Shown: positions 29,435 to 37,245 of the stretch, one piece after another
How positions within the stretch are numbered: the stretch's first letter is position 1
Layout: every line of letters starts with the position of its first letter
From: Leucobacter edaphi
Lineage (GTDB): Bacteria; Actinomycetota; Actinomycetes; Actinomycetales; Microbacteriaceae
Assembly (NCBI RefSeq): GCF_016522535.1
Contig: NZ_JAEHOI010000005.1
Coordinates: forward strand, 270,539-334,538
Reading direction: 5' to 3'
Length of the DNA: 64,000 nt
Position numbers and translations under genes: made by a program
Notes under the pieces: model-generated
The model's input: the letters and a program-made list of their open reading frames with translations, nothing else
Told to the model about the DNA's origin: nothing
Databases searched by the model: none

Positions 29435-30502
29435 TCAGGCGCTGGCGGAGGCGTGCTCGCGCTTGCGCTTGCCGAGGTCCACGAACACCGCGGTGTTGAA
29501 GTGGTAGGCCGTGCGCACCTCGTCGAGCATGCGCTCCCGCTCCGCCTCGTCGAGTTCGGGGCCCAGCGCGTCGAGCGCCTCCCGGTAGGCAGCCTTGAAC
29601 TCGGGGATCGAGCCGAGCTCCGTGAAGTCGTAGAAGGCGATTCCGGCCCGATCCAGCTCGTGCTGCTTCGCGACGCGCTTCGCGATCATCTGGCCGCCCG
29701 AGAGGTCGCCGAGATAGCGGGTGTAGTGGTGCGCGATCACCCCGGCGGCCCAGCCTTCGGCCGCGACCTCGTCGATCCGCGCGACGTACGCCTCGGTCGC
29801 GGGGACCGGGGAGATCCGATCACGCCAATCGGCGCCGATGAGGTGCTCCAGATCCTCCTCGAGCGCCGGCAGGCGCACGAGGGCGGCGGGGTGGAACGCC
29901 GCGTATGCGGGATCCGCGAGCACCCGGGCGGCCGCGGCTTCGAGGGCCACATACATGAAGTAGTGCTGCGCGACGAGGTCGATGTAGTCCTCGCGGGTGC
30001 CGTGACCGCGCATGATGTCTTCCATGAACGTTGCGCCCTCGCTGTCGGAGTGATCCGACCAGGAGCTCTCGCGGATCACCTTCGAGAACTGCTTCTCGCC
30101 CTCGGGCTCGTGATCGGCTCCGTGATGAGCGTGTGATCCATGGGCTGCACCGCCGTGCGCCCCACCGCCGTGCGGCCCCTTCGCGTCCCCCTCGGCCGGG
30201 GCGTGCTCCTCGCGCGCGGGAACGCCGAGGCGTTCGCACGCGGTGCGGTACAGCTTGACGACCTCGCGCCGGATCTCCGGGCGCTCGCTGATTGATCCGC
30301 CGGGCCAGGCAACCTCGAGATCGCTGGTGCCTTCCGCGTCGGTAACCGACCAGACGCCGCCCTCGCTCGTGACCCCCACCATCGTGCTCGCGGTGGCCCC
30401 GGGACGCCCGAACGCACGCGCGATCAGAAGATTATCGTCGGAATGGTCGCCGTTCATGTGGCCGGTTACCCCGGCGACGACGGCCTCGCTAAAGGAAGTC
30501 AC
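29435..30502 (-). CDS. heme oxygenase fused to an N-terminal DUF2470 (HugZ-like) domain
   Basis: Cytosolic protein of 355 residues predicted to release iron from heme. Residues ~8-90 match the DUF2470 pattern (GHMNGDHSDDNLLIARAFG), the domain also found at the end of HugZ-type heme-degrading proteins. Residues 111-131 are a linker with eight His and many Gly. Residues ~135-350 are a canonical heme oxygenase: proximal His151 in WSDHSDSEGATFM, and the distal helix YLGDLSGGQMIAKR. The start is GTG. It stands alone, but the siderophore block at 47-55 kb suggests a shared iron-limitation response. Confidence 0.9.
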   Translation of the reverse strand: MTSFSEAVVAGVTGHMNGDHSDDNLLIARAFGRPGATASTMVGVTSEGGVWSVTDAEGTSDLEVAWPGGSISERPEIRREVVKLYRTACERLGVPAREEHAPAEGDAKGPHGGGAHGGAAHGSHAHHGADHEPEGEKQFSKVIRESSWSDHSDSEGATFMEDIMRGHGTREDYIDLVAQHYFMYVALEAAAARVLADPAYAAFHPAALVRLPALEEDLEHLIGADWRDRISPVPATEAYVARIDEVAAEGWAAGVIAHHYTRYLGDLSGGQMIAKRVAKQHELDRAGIAFYDFTELGSIPEFKAAYREALDALGPELDEAERERMLDEVRTAYHFNTAVFVDLGKRKREHASASA

Positions 30503-30645
30503 CCGACTATCCTAGGCCGCGAAAATGCCCGCTGTCAGGGGCCATAGGTCCGATCTACCCGCCCGTTCCGAGGCGTTTTCAGAGAGACCTACTAGACTTC
30601 CGCGTGTTCTGTGTCCCTATCCCTCGTGGAGTTAGGTGGTCGAGT

Positions 30646-31905
30646 GTGAGCTCGAGAATTGCGCGCCGCGCTCGCGCCGTCGTCATCGGTATGGTCGCGG
30701 TCGCTTCGCTCGGACTCACGGCCTGCTCGGGCGGGAGCGGCGGCGGCGGCAATAGCGGGACCGACACGATCGACTCCGCGCTCTCCGGCTCCATCAACGG
30801 CGCCGTCGAGAACGCGATGCAGAAGAGCGGTTCCACGGAGGCCATCGTCGGCGTCTGGGACGGCAAGAAGGGCGAGTACGTCAGGGGCTTCGGCAACGAG
30901 CACCTCGACGGTAACAGCGTCATCCGCGGCGCGCAGGCCACTCAGCCCGTCATGTGCGCGCTCCTTCTCGAGATGGCCGAGGAGGGCAAGGTCAAGCTCG
31001 ACGCCGAGGTGTCCAAGGACCTGACCCGCCAGCCCGGCATTGATGGCATCACCTACCGCCAGCTCTGCGACGGCCGCTCTGGCCTCGCCGATTTCAAGGC
31101 CGGTTACACGGACATGAACGCGAACAACCCGACTCGCCCCTGGCCGGAGCAGGAGATCCTCGCACAGGGTCTCGCGCACTCGCCGCTGTCATGGCCGGGA
31201 CTCGACTTCCACGCGTCCGACACGGATGCGGTGCTCCTCGCCCGCGCGCTCAAGGTCCGCAGCGGCGAGGACATCAACCAGCTGCTCAGCGAGCACGTGT
31301 TCGGCCCTGCCGGCATGGGCTCGGCCTCGTACAATCTCTCCGCGCTCACGGTCTCGGGCACCACGATGTCCGGGCTCACCTACCCGTCGAGCGGCGGGAA
31401 GCCGGTGTGCGACGCCGACCCGGTGAAGGTGGCAGAGGTCTCGCCGACCATGCTCGCCGGCGCCGGCGCCACGACCACGTCGGTCACCGACCTCAAGAAG
31501 TTCTACGAGAAGTACCTCTCGGGCGGCTTCGGGGGCGAGAAAAACAGCAAGCTGGCCACGGAGGCCACCCCGACCACGAACCCCAAGCGCGACAAGGAGG
31601 GGAAGCCCACCGAGGAGGTCAAGCCGGAGGGCCAGCAGTGGGCCTTCGGGACCGAGAAGATGGACGCGCTCTACGGTCGCGCGGGCTCGATCACGGGCAC
31701 CGCGACGGCCGCCTACCACGATCCTTCGACGGGCTACACCGTCATCGTCTCGCTGAACAACTCCTCGAGCGGCGGCGGCATCGCGCGCGCGCTCGCCTTC
31801 GAGATCGCTGCGCTCTCCAAGGCGTCGGGCACCGGCCCCGAGGTGGGCTGGAGCGCGGAGGACCAGCAGAAGCAGATCGGGGAACTGGCGATCTGCCAGA
31901 AGTAG
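30646..31905 (+). CDS. lipoprotein of the serine beta-lactamase/DD-peptidase fold lacking all catalytic motifs
   Basis: Exported lipoprotein of about 419 residues: signal peptide with lipobox LGLTAC (Cys near residue 25) and a Gly/Ser spacer. The body aligns by eye with class C beta-lactamase-like/R61 DD-peptidases (VGVWDGKKGEYV, EEGKVKLDAEVSK, ITYRQLCDGRSGLADF). The active site is lost: the SxxK position reads AQAT (about residues 96-99), the YxN position reads ASD (about 190-192), and the HxG/KTG position reads GRAGS (about 344-348). It is therefore a probable pseudoenzyme with a binding or sensing role. AGGTGG lies 6 bases before the GTG at 30646. Monocistronic. Confidence 0.8.
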   Translation: MSSRIARRARAVVIGMVAVASLGLTACSGGSGGGGNSGTDTIDSALSGSINGAVENAMQKSGSTEAIVGVWDGKKGEYVRGFGNEHLDGNSVIRGAQATQPVMCALLLEMAEEGKVKLDAEVSKDLTRQPGIDGITYRQLCDGRSGLADFKAGYTDMNANNPTRPWPEQEILAQGLAHSPLSWPGLDFHASDTDAVLLARALKVRSGEDINQLLSEHVFGPAGMGSASYNLSALTVSGTTMSGLTYPSSGGKPVCDADPVKVAEVSPTMLAGAGATTTSVTDLKKFYEKYLSGGFGGEKNSKLATEATPTTNPKRDKEGKPTEEVKPEGQQWAFGTEKMDALYGRAGSITGTATAAYHDPSTGYTVIVSLNNSSSGGGIARALAFEIAALSKASGTGPEVGWSAEDQQKQIGELAICQK

Positions 31906-32038
31906 CGCTCCCGCGCCCGGTCACTCGTCCGGGCGAGGAACCGCTGCGCGCGGCGCCCCGCGCACCCGGCTCACGCTCGGGTGGGGCCTCGCCATGATCT
32001 GCTAGGGTGTTCTGGCAGGCCCCTCCGGGAACCGCTCC

Positions 32039-32109
32039 GGGGATGTAGTTCAATGGTAGAACTTCTGCTTCCCAAGCAGACAGCGCGAGTTCGATTCTCG
32101 TCATCCCCT
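32039..32109 (+). tRNA. tRNA-Gly (anticodon CCC)
   Basis: 71 bases fold as a tRNA: acceptor GGGGATG with CATCCCC, D-arm with TAGTTCAATGGTAGA, anticodon stem TCTGC/GCAGA with loop TTCCCAA (anticodon CCC), and T-arm GAGTTCGATTCTC. CCA is not encoded. Confidence 0.95.
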
Positions 32110-32114
32110 CTGAT

Positions 32115-32143
32115 CAGGCCCTCTTCCTCAGGAAGGGGGCCTG
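32115..32143 (+). terminator. terminator of tRNA-Gly
   Basis: CAGGCC (32115-32120) through CTTCC pairs with GGAAG through GGCCTG (32138-32143), an imperfect 11-bp stem, followed by TTG. It starts six bases after the tRNA. Confidence 0.65.
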
Positions 32144-32201
32144 TTGCGTGTGGCCCGAGCGCTCGTTGGCGATCTATTGGCTCTTTTGCCCGCGGACGCC
32201 C

Positions 32202-33158
32202 TCACGGCCGCCCCTCGCGCGGCCGTGACAGGAAGTCCGTCCAGAGGTGCTGCGTCGCGTACCCGCGCACCGGGCGCCAGGCCTCCGCAAGTTTCTCGGC
32301 GCTGCGGGCGGTGCGATCGCCGAGGGCGCGGCGCAGGATCAGGTCGCCCGAGGGGAACGCATCGGCGTCGCGCAGAGCCCGCAGGGCGATCACCTCGACG
32401 GTCCACGGACCGATCCCCCGGATCTCCGCGAGCGCCTCGCGGGCCGTCGTCGCGTCGGCCTCCGCACCGAGGTCGAGACCCGCCGCGACCGCGACTGCGA
32501 GCGCGCGCAGCGTGGCCGCGCGGGTTCCGGTGATCCCGATCGCCTCCCGCAGCTCCGCCTCGGGGACCGCGGCGACCGCCGCGGGATCGGGGCCGAGCAC
32601 GAATCGCGAACGCTCGTCCGGCCCGCCGCGCGCGAAGCGCCGCGCGAACCTGCCCTGCAGGGTGCGGGCCGCGGCCAGCGAGACCTGCTGCCCGAGAACC
32701 ACCCCGAAGGCGAACTCCACGGCCTCCCGCGCGCCACCGACGCGCAGTCCGGGACGCGCGGCAACGAGCGGCCCGAGCACGGGGTCCTGCCCCAGGCACG
32801 CGCCGATCGCGCCGGGATCCGCGTCGAGGTCGAGCATGCGGTGCAGCGTCGACGCGACGTGCGCCTCGTCGGCCGGGTCCGCGAGTTCGAGGTCCACCGG
32901 GATCTCCACGCGTTCGGCGTCCTCGACGATCCGCGCCCACTCGACCCGCGCGAGCGCGAGACCGCCCGGGGCATCGATCGCGTGCAGGGAAAAGTCCGGG
33001 TGCAGTTCGTCGCGGCCGGGGATCGCGTGCGCGACGAGGAAGGCCCGCGTGCCCGCAGCGTCGTAGGGGGCGCGGCACGCAAGCCGCACCTCGCGCGCGC
33101 TTCGTACCCGCGCATCCGGAGCGCGGGTCGGGTCCGTGTCTCTAGCTCGCCGCGTCAT
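32202..33158 (-). CDS. AlkA-like DNA-3-methyladenine glycosylase
   Basis: Base-excision repair enzyme of about 318 residues. The helix-hairpin-helix and catalytic segment are visible: LAEIRGIGPWTVEVIALRAL followed by AFPSGDLILRRALG, whose Asp is the catalytic residue of the HhH-GPD family. The N-terminal ~100 residues match the AlkA N-domain style (GTRAFLVAHAIPG, FSLHAIDAP). ATG at 33156-33158 has AGGATGG upstream. No methyltransferase (Ada/Ogt) neighbour is present; the divergent TetR gene starts ~90 bases away. Confidence 0.87.
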   Translation of the reverse strand: MTRRARDTDPTRAPDARVRSAREVRLACRAPYDAAGTRAFLVAHAIPGRDELHPDFSLHAIDAPGGLALARVEWARIVEDAERVEIPVDLELADPADEAHVASTLHRMLDLDADPGAIGACLGQDPVLGPLVAARPGLRVGGAREAVEFAFGVVLGQQVSLAAARTLQGRFARRFARGGPDERSRFVLGPDPAAVAAVPEAELREAIGITGTRAATLRALAVAVAAGLDLGAEADATTAREALAEIRGIGPWTVEVIALRALRDADAFPSGDLILRRALGDRTARSAEKLAEAWRPVRGYATQHLWTDFLSRPREGRP

Positions 33159-33249
33159 GGGTCCATCCTGCCGCACGGATCACCCCGACTTCCGTCGATT
33201 CGCGGCCGCTTGGGGGACGGGAGGCGCTCGACTCGCTACGCTCGATGCC

Positions 33250-33792
33250 ATGGCCGACCCATCCGGGCGCACCGCCCTGCTCCGCGCGACGATCGTCGTC
33301 GTCGCGAGCGGCGGCCTCCGCGCGCTCACCTACCGCGGCGTCGCGGCCGAGGCGGGGGTCTCGCACGGGCTGGTCAGGCATCATTTCGGGACGCGCGATC
33401 AGCTCGTGGCCGAGGCGATGGAGTTCGCGATCGATGAGAGCCTGCGCGGCTCGAACATGCTCGAGCAGGGACTCACCGCCGAGGAGTTCGCGGGGGGAAT
33501 CGAGTCTCTCGCGGATCGCGAGAGCGAGCTGCAGTCCTTTCAGTACGAGCTGCTGCTCGAGACGCGCCGTCGCCCCGAGCTGCGGCCGCTCGCCGAGCGG
33601 CACTATCGCGCCTACCGCGAGGCAATCGAGCGGCAGCTGGGCCGGCTCGGCGTCTCGGACCCCGAGCTCACGGAGCTCATCTGGTTCGCGCTCGACGGCA
33701 TCGTGTTCAAGCAGCTCGTCGACCCCGCGGATCCGGCGTCCGCGCTTCGCCTGATCCGACGGCTGATCAGCGAAAACAGTGCGCGCGCCTAG
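33250..33792 (+). CDS. TetR-family transcriptional regulator
   Basis: Regulator of about 180 residues. The N-terminal HTH reads GLRALTYRGVAAEAGVSHGLVRHHFGTRDQLVAEAM, a clear TetR pattern. The C-terminal ligand domain has ELQSFQYELLLETRRRPELRP, common in TetR proteins of the BetI/amine-responsive type. It precedes the cyclodeaminase/flavoprotein operon in the same direction, separated by 273 bases that contain a 7-bp-arm palindrome overlapping a promoter; this is the obvious candidate operator. Confidence 0.87.
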   Translation: MADPSGRTALLRATIVVVASGGLRALTYRGVAAEAGVSHGLVRHHFGTRDQLVAEAMEFAIDESLRGSNMLEQGLTAEEFAGGIESLADRESELQSFQYELLLETRRRPELRPLAERHYRAYREAIERQLGRLGVSDPELTELIWFALDGIVFKQLVDPADPASALRLIRRLISENSARA

Positions 33793-33828
33793 TCGCGTGG
33801 CACGCGGAGGCCAGCCGCCGACCCCGGG

Positions 33829-33888
33829 TTCGACCCTGCGTTCGACGCGGCGTTCGAACCGGCCTTCGACCCTGCGTTCGACGCGGCG
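33829..33888. repeat. short tandem repeat, 24-base unit at 36-base period
   Basis: The same 24 bases (TTCGACCC... to ...GCGGCG) occur at 33829-33852 and 33865-33888, joined by a related 12-base unit beginning TTCGAA. The underlying unit is about 12 bases. It lies in the gap between the TetR gene and its presumed target operon, where no convincing gene is seen. Confidence 0.75.
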
Positions 33889-33973
33889 GCGGACCGTCTG
33901 ACCGGCGGCCAGCACCAACCATCGCTCACACCCTCCGCCGAAGACACCCTTTCCACAGCTTTCTCCCGCACCC

Positions 33974-34002
33974 TTGACTATCCAAATGGATAGTTTTAGG
34001 CT
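33974..34002 (+). promoter_or_regulatory. promoter with palindromic operator of the cyclodeaminase operon
   Basis: -35 TTGACT (33974-33979) and -10 TAGGCT (33997-34002) are 17 bases apart. A perfect inverted repeat, ACTATCC (33977-33983), AAAT, GGATAGT (33988-33994), covers the spacer and the end of the -35. A protein bound there would block polymerase; the upstream TetR regulator is the likely ligand-responsive repressor (inference). Confidence 0.7.
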
Positions 34003-34065
34003 GTCCGAGCCAGCACCGGCATCCACCTCGCGCAACGCGGCCGAGACACGAAGGGACACGCAGAC

Positions 34066-35196
34066 GTGTCAGATACCCGGATCGAATTCCTCTACCTCAG
34101 CGAGCCCGACATGATCCGCGCGGGCGTCACCGACATGGCCTCCTGCGTCGAGACGATGACTGACGTGCTCGGCCTGTTCTCCTCCGGCGACTACCGAATG
34201 GCGGGCCCCGAGAACAACGCGCACGGCGCGCAGATCTTCTTCCCCGATGAGGAGCTTTTTCCGGGAATGCCGGTCGACGGCCCGGACCGCCGCTTCATGG
34301 CGATGCCCGCCTACCTCGGCGGCGACTTCCAGGTCGCGGGCTGCAAGTGGTACGGCTCCAACATCGCCAACAAGGAGCGCGGCCTCCCCCGCTCGATCCT
34401 CACCTTCACCCTGAGCGACAAGGACACGGGCGCCCCGCTCGCGATCATGTCCGCCAACTTGCTGAGCGCCTACCGCACCGGGGCGATCCCGGGCGTCGGC
34501 GCCCGCTTCCTCGCGCGGGAGGACGCGCGCGTGGTCGGGATCGTCGGCCCCGGCCCTATGAATCGCACCTCGCTCGAGGCGTTCCTCGCCGTGCGACCGG
34601 GCATCACCACCGTCAAGGTCGCCGGGCGAGGCCAGGGCTCGATCGACGGCTACATCGCCTGGGCGAAGGATAAGTTCCCGCAGCTCACCGAGGTCGTGCA
34701 GGTCGCCGACACGGAGGCCGCGGTTCGCGACTCCGACATCGTGAGCATCGCCGTTCCGAGCAAGATGGGCTCCGAGAACTACCCGTACGTCGCGAACGAC
34801 TGGGTGAAGCCCGGCGCCTTCCTCTGCTGCTCCGCCCACCTCCAGCTCGAGGAATCCCTGATCACTCGCGCCCGCCACGTCGCAGACGCGCGAAAGATCT
34901 ACGAGGCATGGGCCGCGGAGATCCCGGGGCTCGCGCACGAGACCGTGGGGATCTGGGGCATGCACCTCGTCGACCGCGTGCGGGACGGGCGGATGCGCCC
35001 CGAACAGTTCGAGGACGTCGGCGAGATCATCCAGGGCGAAACCCCCGGTCGCACGAGCGAGGACGAGGTCTTCATCTACTCCGTCGGCGGCATGCCCGTC
35101 GAGGACATCGCGTGGGCGAGCAAGGTGTACGCGAACGCGCTCCGCGACGGGATCGGCCAGAAGCTCCTCCTCTGGGACGAACCCGCGTTCGCCTGA
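34066..35196 (+). CDS. ornithine cyclodeaminase/mu-crystallin family protein (tyramine-oxidase subunit B-like)
   Basis: NAD(P)-binding protein of 376 residues in the OCD/mu-crystallin fold. Visible blocks: KWYGSNIANKERGLPRSIL, the core AYRTGAIPGVGARFLAR, the dinucleotide loop VVGIVGPGPMNRTSLE, and DIVSIAVPSKMG. The N-terminal sequence style resembles proteins annotated as tyramine oxidase subunit B, but true ornithine cyclodeaminase or an amino-acid dehydrogenase role cannot be excluded. GAAGGGA precedes the GTG start. It is the first gene of a two-gene operon with a covalent flavoprotein oxidase, suggesting amine or N-methyl amino acid catabolism. Confidence 0.82.
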   Translation: MSDTRIEFLYLSEPDMIRAGVTDMASCVETMTDVLGLFSSGDYRMAGPENNAHGAQIFFPDEELFPGMPVDGPDRRFMAMPAYLGGDFQVAGCKWYGSNIANKERGLPRSILTFTLSDKDTGAPLAIMSANLLSAYRTGAIPGVGARFLAREDARVVGIVGPGPMNRTSLEAFLAVRPGITTVKVAGRGQGSIDGYIAWAKDKFPQLTEVVQVADTEAAVRDSDIVSIAVPSKMGSENYPYVANDWVKPGAFLCCSAHLQLEESLITRARHVADARKIYEAWAAEIPGLAHETVGIWGMHLVDRVRDGRMRPEQFEDVGEIIQGETPGRTSEDEVFIYSVGGMPVEDIAWASKVYANALRDGIGQKLLLWDEPAFA

Positions 35197-35272
35197 CCTC
35201 CCCAGGGGCGACCCAGCGGCTGCCCCGCCCGAACACCCAGCCTTACCGCTTTCCACCCGAAGGGAATCCCTG

Positions 35273-36445
35273 ATGGACCTCCAGAAAACCGATGTTCTCG
35301 TGATCGGAGCCGGCACGGTCGGCTCGATGGCCCTGTGGCAGCTGAGCAAGCGAGAGGGGCTCGACGTCGTCGGCATCGAGCAGTACGGCCGCGTGCACGC
35401 CCACGGCTCCTACGCTGGCGAGTCGCGGGTCTTCCGCACCGCGTACCACGAGGGCGGACTCTACGTGCCAATAATGAACCGCTCCCGCGAACTCTGGCGC
35501 GAGCTGGAGCGCGACTCCGGCCGCGACATCTACGCCGAGGTGGGCGCGCTGAGCATCGCCCCGGAGGGCTTCCCCGACCTCGTCACCGCCATGGGCACCG
35601 CCCGCGACTACGACATCCCGCACCGCATCCTGAGCGAGGAGGAGCTGCGCAAGGAGTATCCGCAGCACCTGATCCAGCCCGGCGACATCGGGCTGCTCGA
35701 TCACCACGGCGGGGGCATGCGCCCCGAGGTCGCCGTGGGCAGCGCGCTCGACGCGGCGGAGGCCCGCGGCGCGCGCCTGTTCTTCAACACGGAGGTCATC
35801 GACATCGAGGAGCGCGCGAACGGCGTTGTGGTCCGCACCACGCAGGGCGCCTGGCTCGCACACCGGATCGTCGTCGCGACGGGATCCTGGTCCGCACGCC
35901 TCAGCCCCGAGCTGAACGAGCTGCTCCGGCTCCAGGTGCTCGGCCTCACCTGGTTCATGCCGCGCCGCATCGCGGACTTCCTCCCCGCGAATTTCCCCGC
36001 CTTCCTCCGCGACGCGGGCCCCGTGCACTTCTTCGGCGCGCCCAGCTTCGACGGCTTCAGCTTCAAGGCGTGCACGAACCCCGAGTGGCCCGTATTCCGC
36101 GACGTCGACGAGGTCCCCACCTCGCACACGCGGGAAGAGCTGATCAGGATCGGCCAGCGCGCCGTCGAGCTCTTCGCCGACGTCAACCCGGAGCCCGTGC
36201 GGCAGAGCGTGCACCACTGCGCCTACACGCCGGATCGCCTGCCCGTGGTTGACCGCTCGGCCTCGGGCCGCGTCGTCACGATCACGGGCCTGTCGGGCCA
36301 CGGCTTCAAGTTCGCGCCGCAGCTCGGCGAGTGGGCCGCAGCCCTTGTCGCGGGCGAGGCCGCGGGCGTCGATCCGCGCTTCGCGCTCGCCGCGCACCTG
36401 GAGCGGCTCGCCGTCACCGGGCCGTACACGGGCGGAGGGCACTAG
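35273..36445 (+). CDS. SolA/MSOX-like covalent FAD amine oxidase
   Basis: Monomeric sarcosine/N-methyltryptophan oxidase family, 390 residues. N-terminal FAD motif VLVIGAGTVGSMALWQLSK (about residues 9-27), GSYAGESRVFRTAYHEG (about 43-59), and C-terminal GLSGHGFKFAPQLGEW. The Cys in HHCAYTPDRLPVVD (about residue 315) matches the family's covalent flavin attachment site. It would oxidise a secondary or primary amine with O2, giving H2O2. It follows the cyclodeaminase gene by 76 bases with GAAGGGAA before the ATG. A 9-bp hairpin terminates it at 36499-36521. Confidence 0.9.
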   Translation: MDLQKTDVLVIGAGTVGSMALWQLSKREGLDVVGIEQYGRVHAHGSYAGESRVFRTAYHEGGLYVPIMNRSRELWRELERDSGRDIYAEVGALSIAPEGFPDLVTAMGTARDYDIPHRILSEEELRKEYPQHLIQPGDIGLLDHHGGGMRPEVAVGSALDAAEARGARLFFNTEVIDIEERANGVVVRTTQGAWLAHRIVVATGSWSARLSPELNELLRLQVLGLTWFMPRRIADFLPANFPAFLRDAGPVHFFGAPSFDGFSFKACTNPEWPVFRDVDEVPTSHTREELIRIGQRAVELFADVNPEPVRQSVHHCAYTPDRLPVVDRSASGRVVTITGLSGHGFKFAPQLGEWAAALVAGEAAGVDPRFALAAHLERLAVTGPYTGGGH

Positions 36446-36498
36446 TCGGGCCGAGGGCACCAGACAGCCGGCTCTCCGCCAGGATCAGCGCCGGAATC

Positions 36499-36521
36499 GC
36501 CGCGGGGATCAGCCCCGCGGC
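36499..36521. terminator. bidirectional hairpin between oxidase and RNA methyltransferase genes
   Basis: GCCGCGGGG (36499-36507) pairs with CCCCGCGGC (36513-36521) around a 5-base loop. It lies between the convergent genes and overlaps the stop codon of the RNA methyltransferase. Confidence 0.6.
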
Positions 36522-37177
36522 ACGAGCGGCGAGTGCTGCTGCACCCAGGAGTACATCGCGACGGCCGCCGCGGCCGAGGCGTTGATCGAGCGCGTCGATC
36601 CGTACTGCGTGATCTCGACGACTGCCTCCGATGCGGCGATCGCCTCATCGGTGAGGCCGGGGCCTTCCTGGCCGAAGAGCATGACGCAGCGCTCGGGCCA
36701 CTCGAACGTCTCCATGGGCACGCAGCCGGGTACGTTGTCGATCGCGATGATCGGGATCCCCTCCGCGGCCGCCCACTCGGCGAGCGCTGCGACGTCCTCG
36801 CGGTGGGTGACGTGCTGGTAGCGGTCCGTGACCATCGCGCCACGCTTGTTCCAGCGCCGGCGGCCCACGATGTGCACCGTGTCGGCCGCGAAGGCGTTCG
36901 CGCTGCGCACGATCGAGCCGATGTTCATGTCGTGCTGCCAGTTCTCGATGGCCACGTGGAAGGGGTGCCGGTGCTCGTCGAGGTCGGCGACGATCGCGTC
37001 CATCCGCCAGTAGCGGTAGCGGTCGACCACGTTGCGGGTGTCGCCCTCGGCGAGAAGTTCCCGGTCGTAGTGGGGTTCCGTGGGCCATGCCTCGGGCCCG
37101 CCCGGCCACGGGCCGACTCCCGAGGTGGTGCGCTCCGGGTGCGGGGTGGCCTGGGTCGCGTCGCTCGGCTCGGTCAT
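36509..37177 (-). CDS. SpoU/TrmH-family RNA 2'-O-methyltransferase
   Basis: SPOUT-fold enzyme of 222 residues. The three family motifs are visible: motif 1 NIGSIVRSANAFAADTVHIVG, motif 2 CVMLFGQEGPGLTDEAI, and motif 3 EITQYGSTRSINASAAAAVAMY. These form the trefoil knot that binds SAM. A ~35-residue polar N-terminal tail precedes. Substrate (tRNA G18 or rRNA ribose) is not determinable; it is shorter than tRNA TrmH of enterobacteria in the C-terminal extension. Confidence 0.88.
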   Translation of the reverse strand: MTEPSDATQATPHPERTTSGVGPWPGGPEAWPTEPHYDRELLAEGDTRNVVDRYRYWRMDAIVADLDEHRHPFHVAIENWQHDMNIGSIVRSANAFAADTVHIVGRRRWNKRGAMVTDRYQHVTHREDVAALAEWAAAEGIPIIAIDNVPGCVPMETFEWPERCVMLFGQEGPGLTDEAIAASEAVVEITQYGSTRSINASAAAAVAMYSWVQQHSPLVPRG

Positions 37178-37245
37178 CCCGCCATTGTCTCAGTTTTGGG
37201 CGCCGGTCTGGCGCGACGACCGCCCGACCCGCCTAGGCTGGGGTC

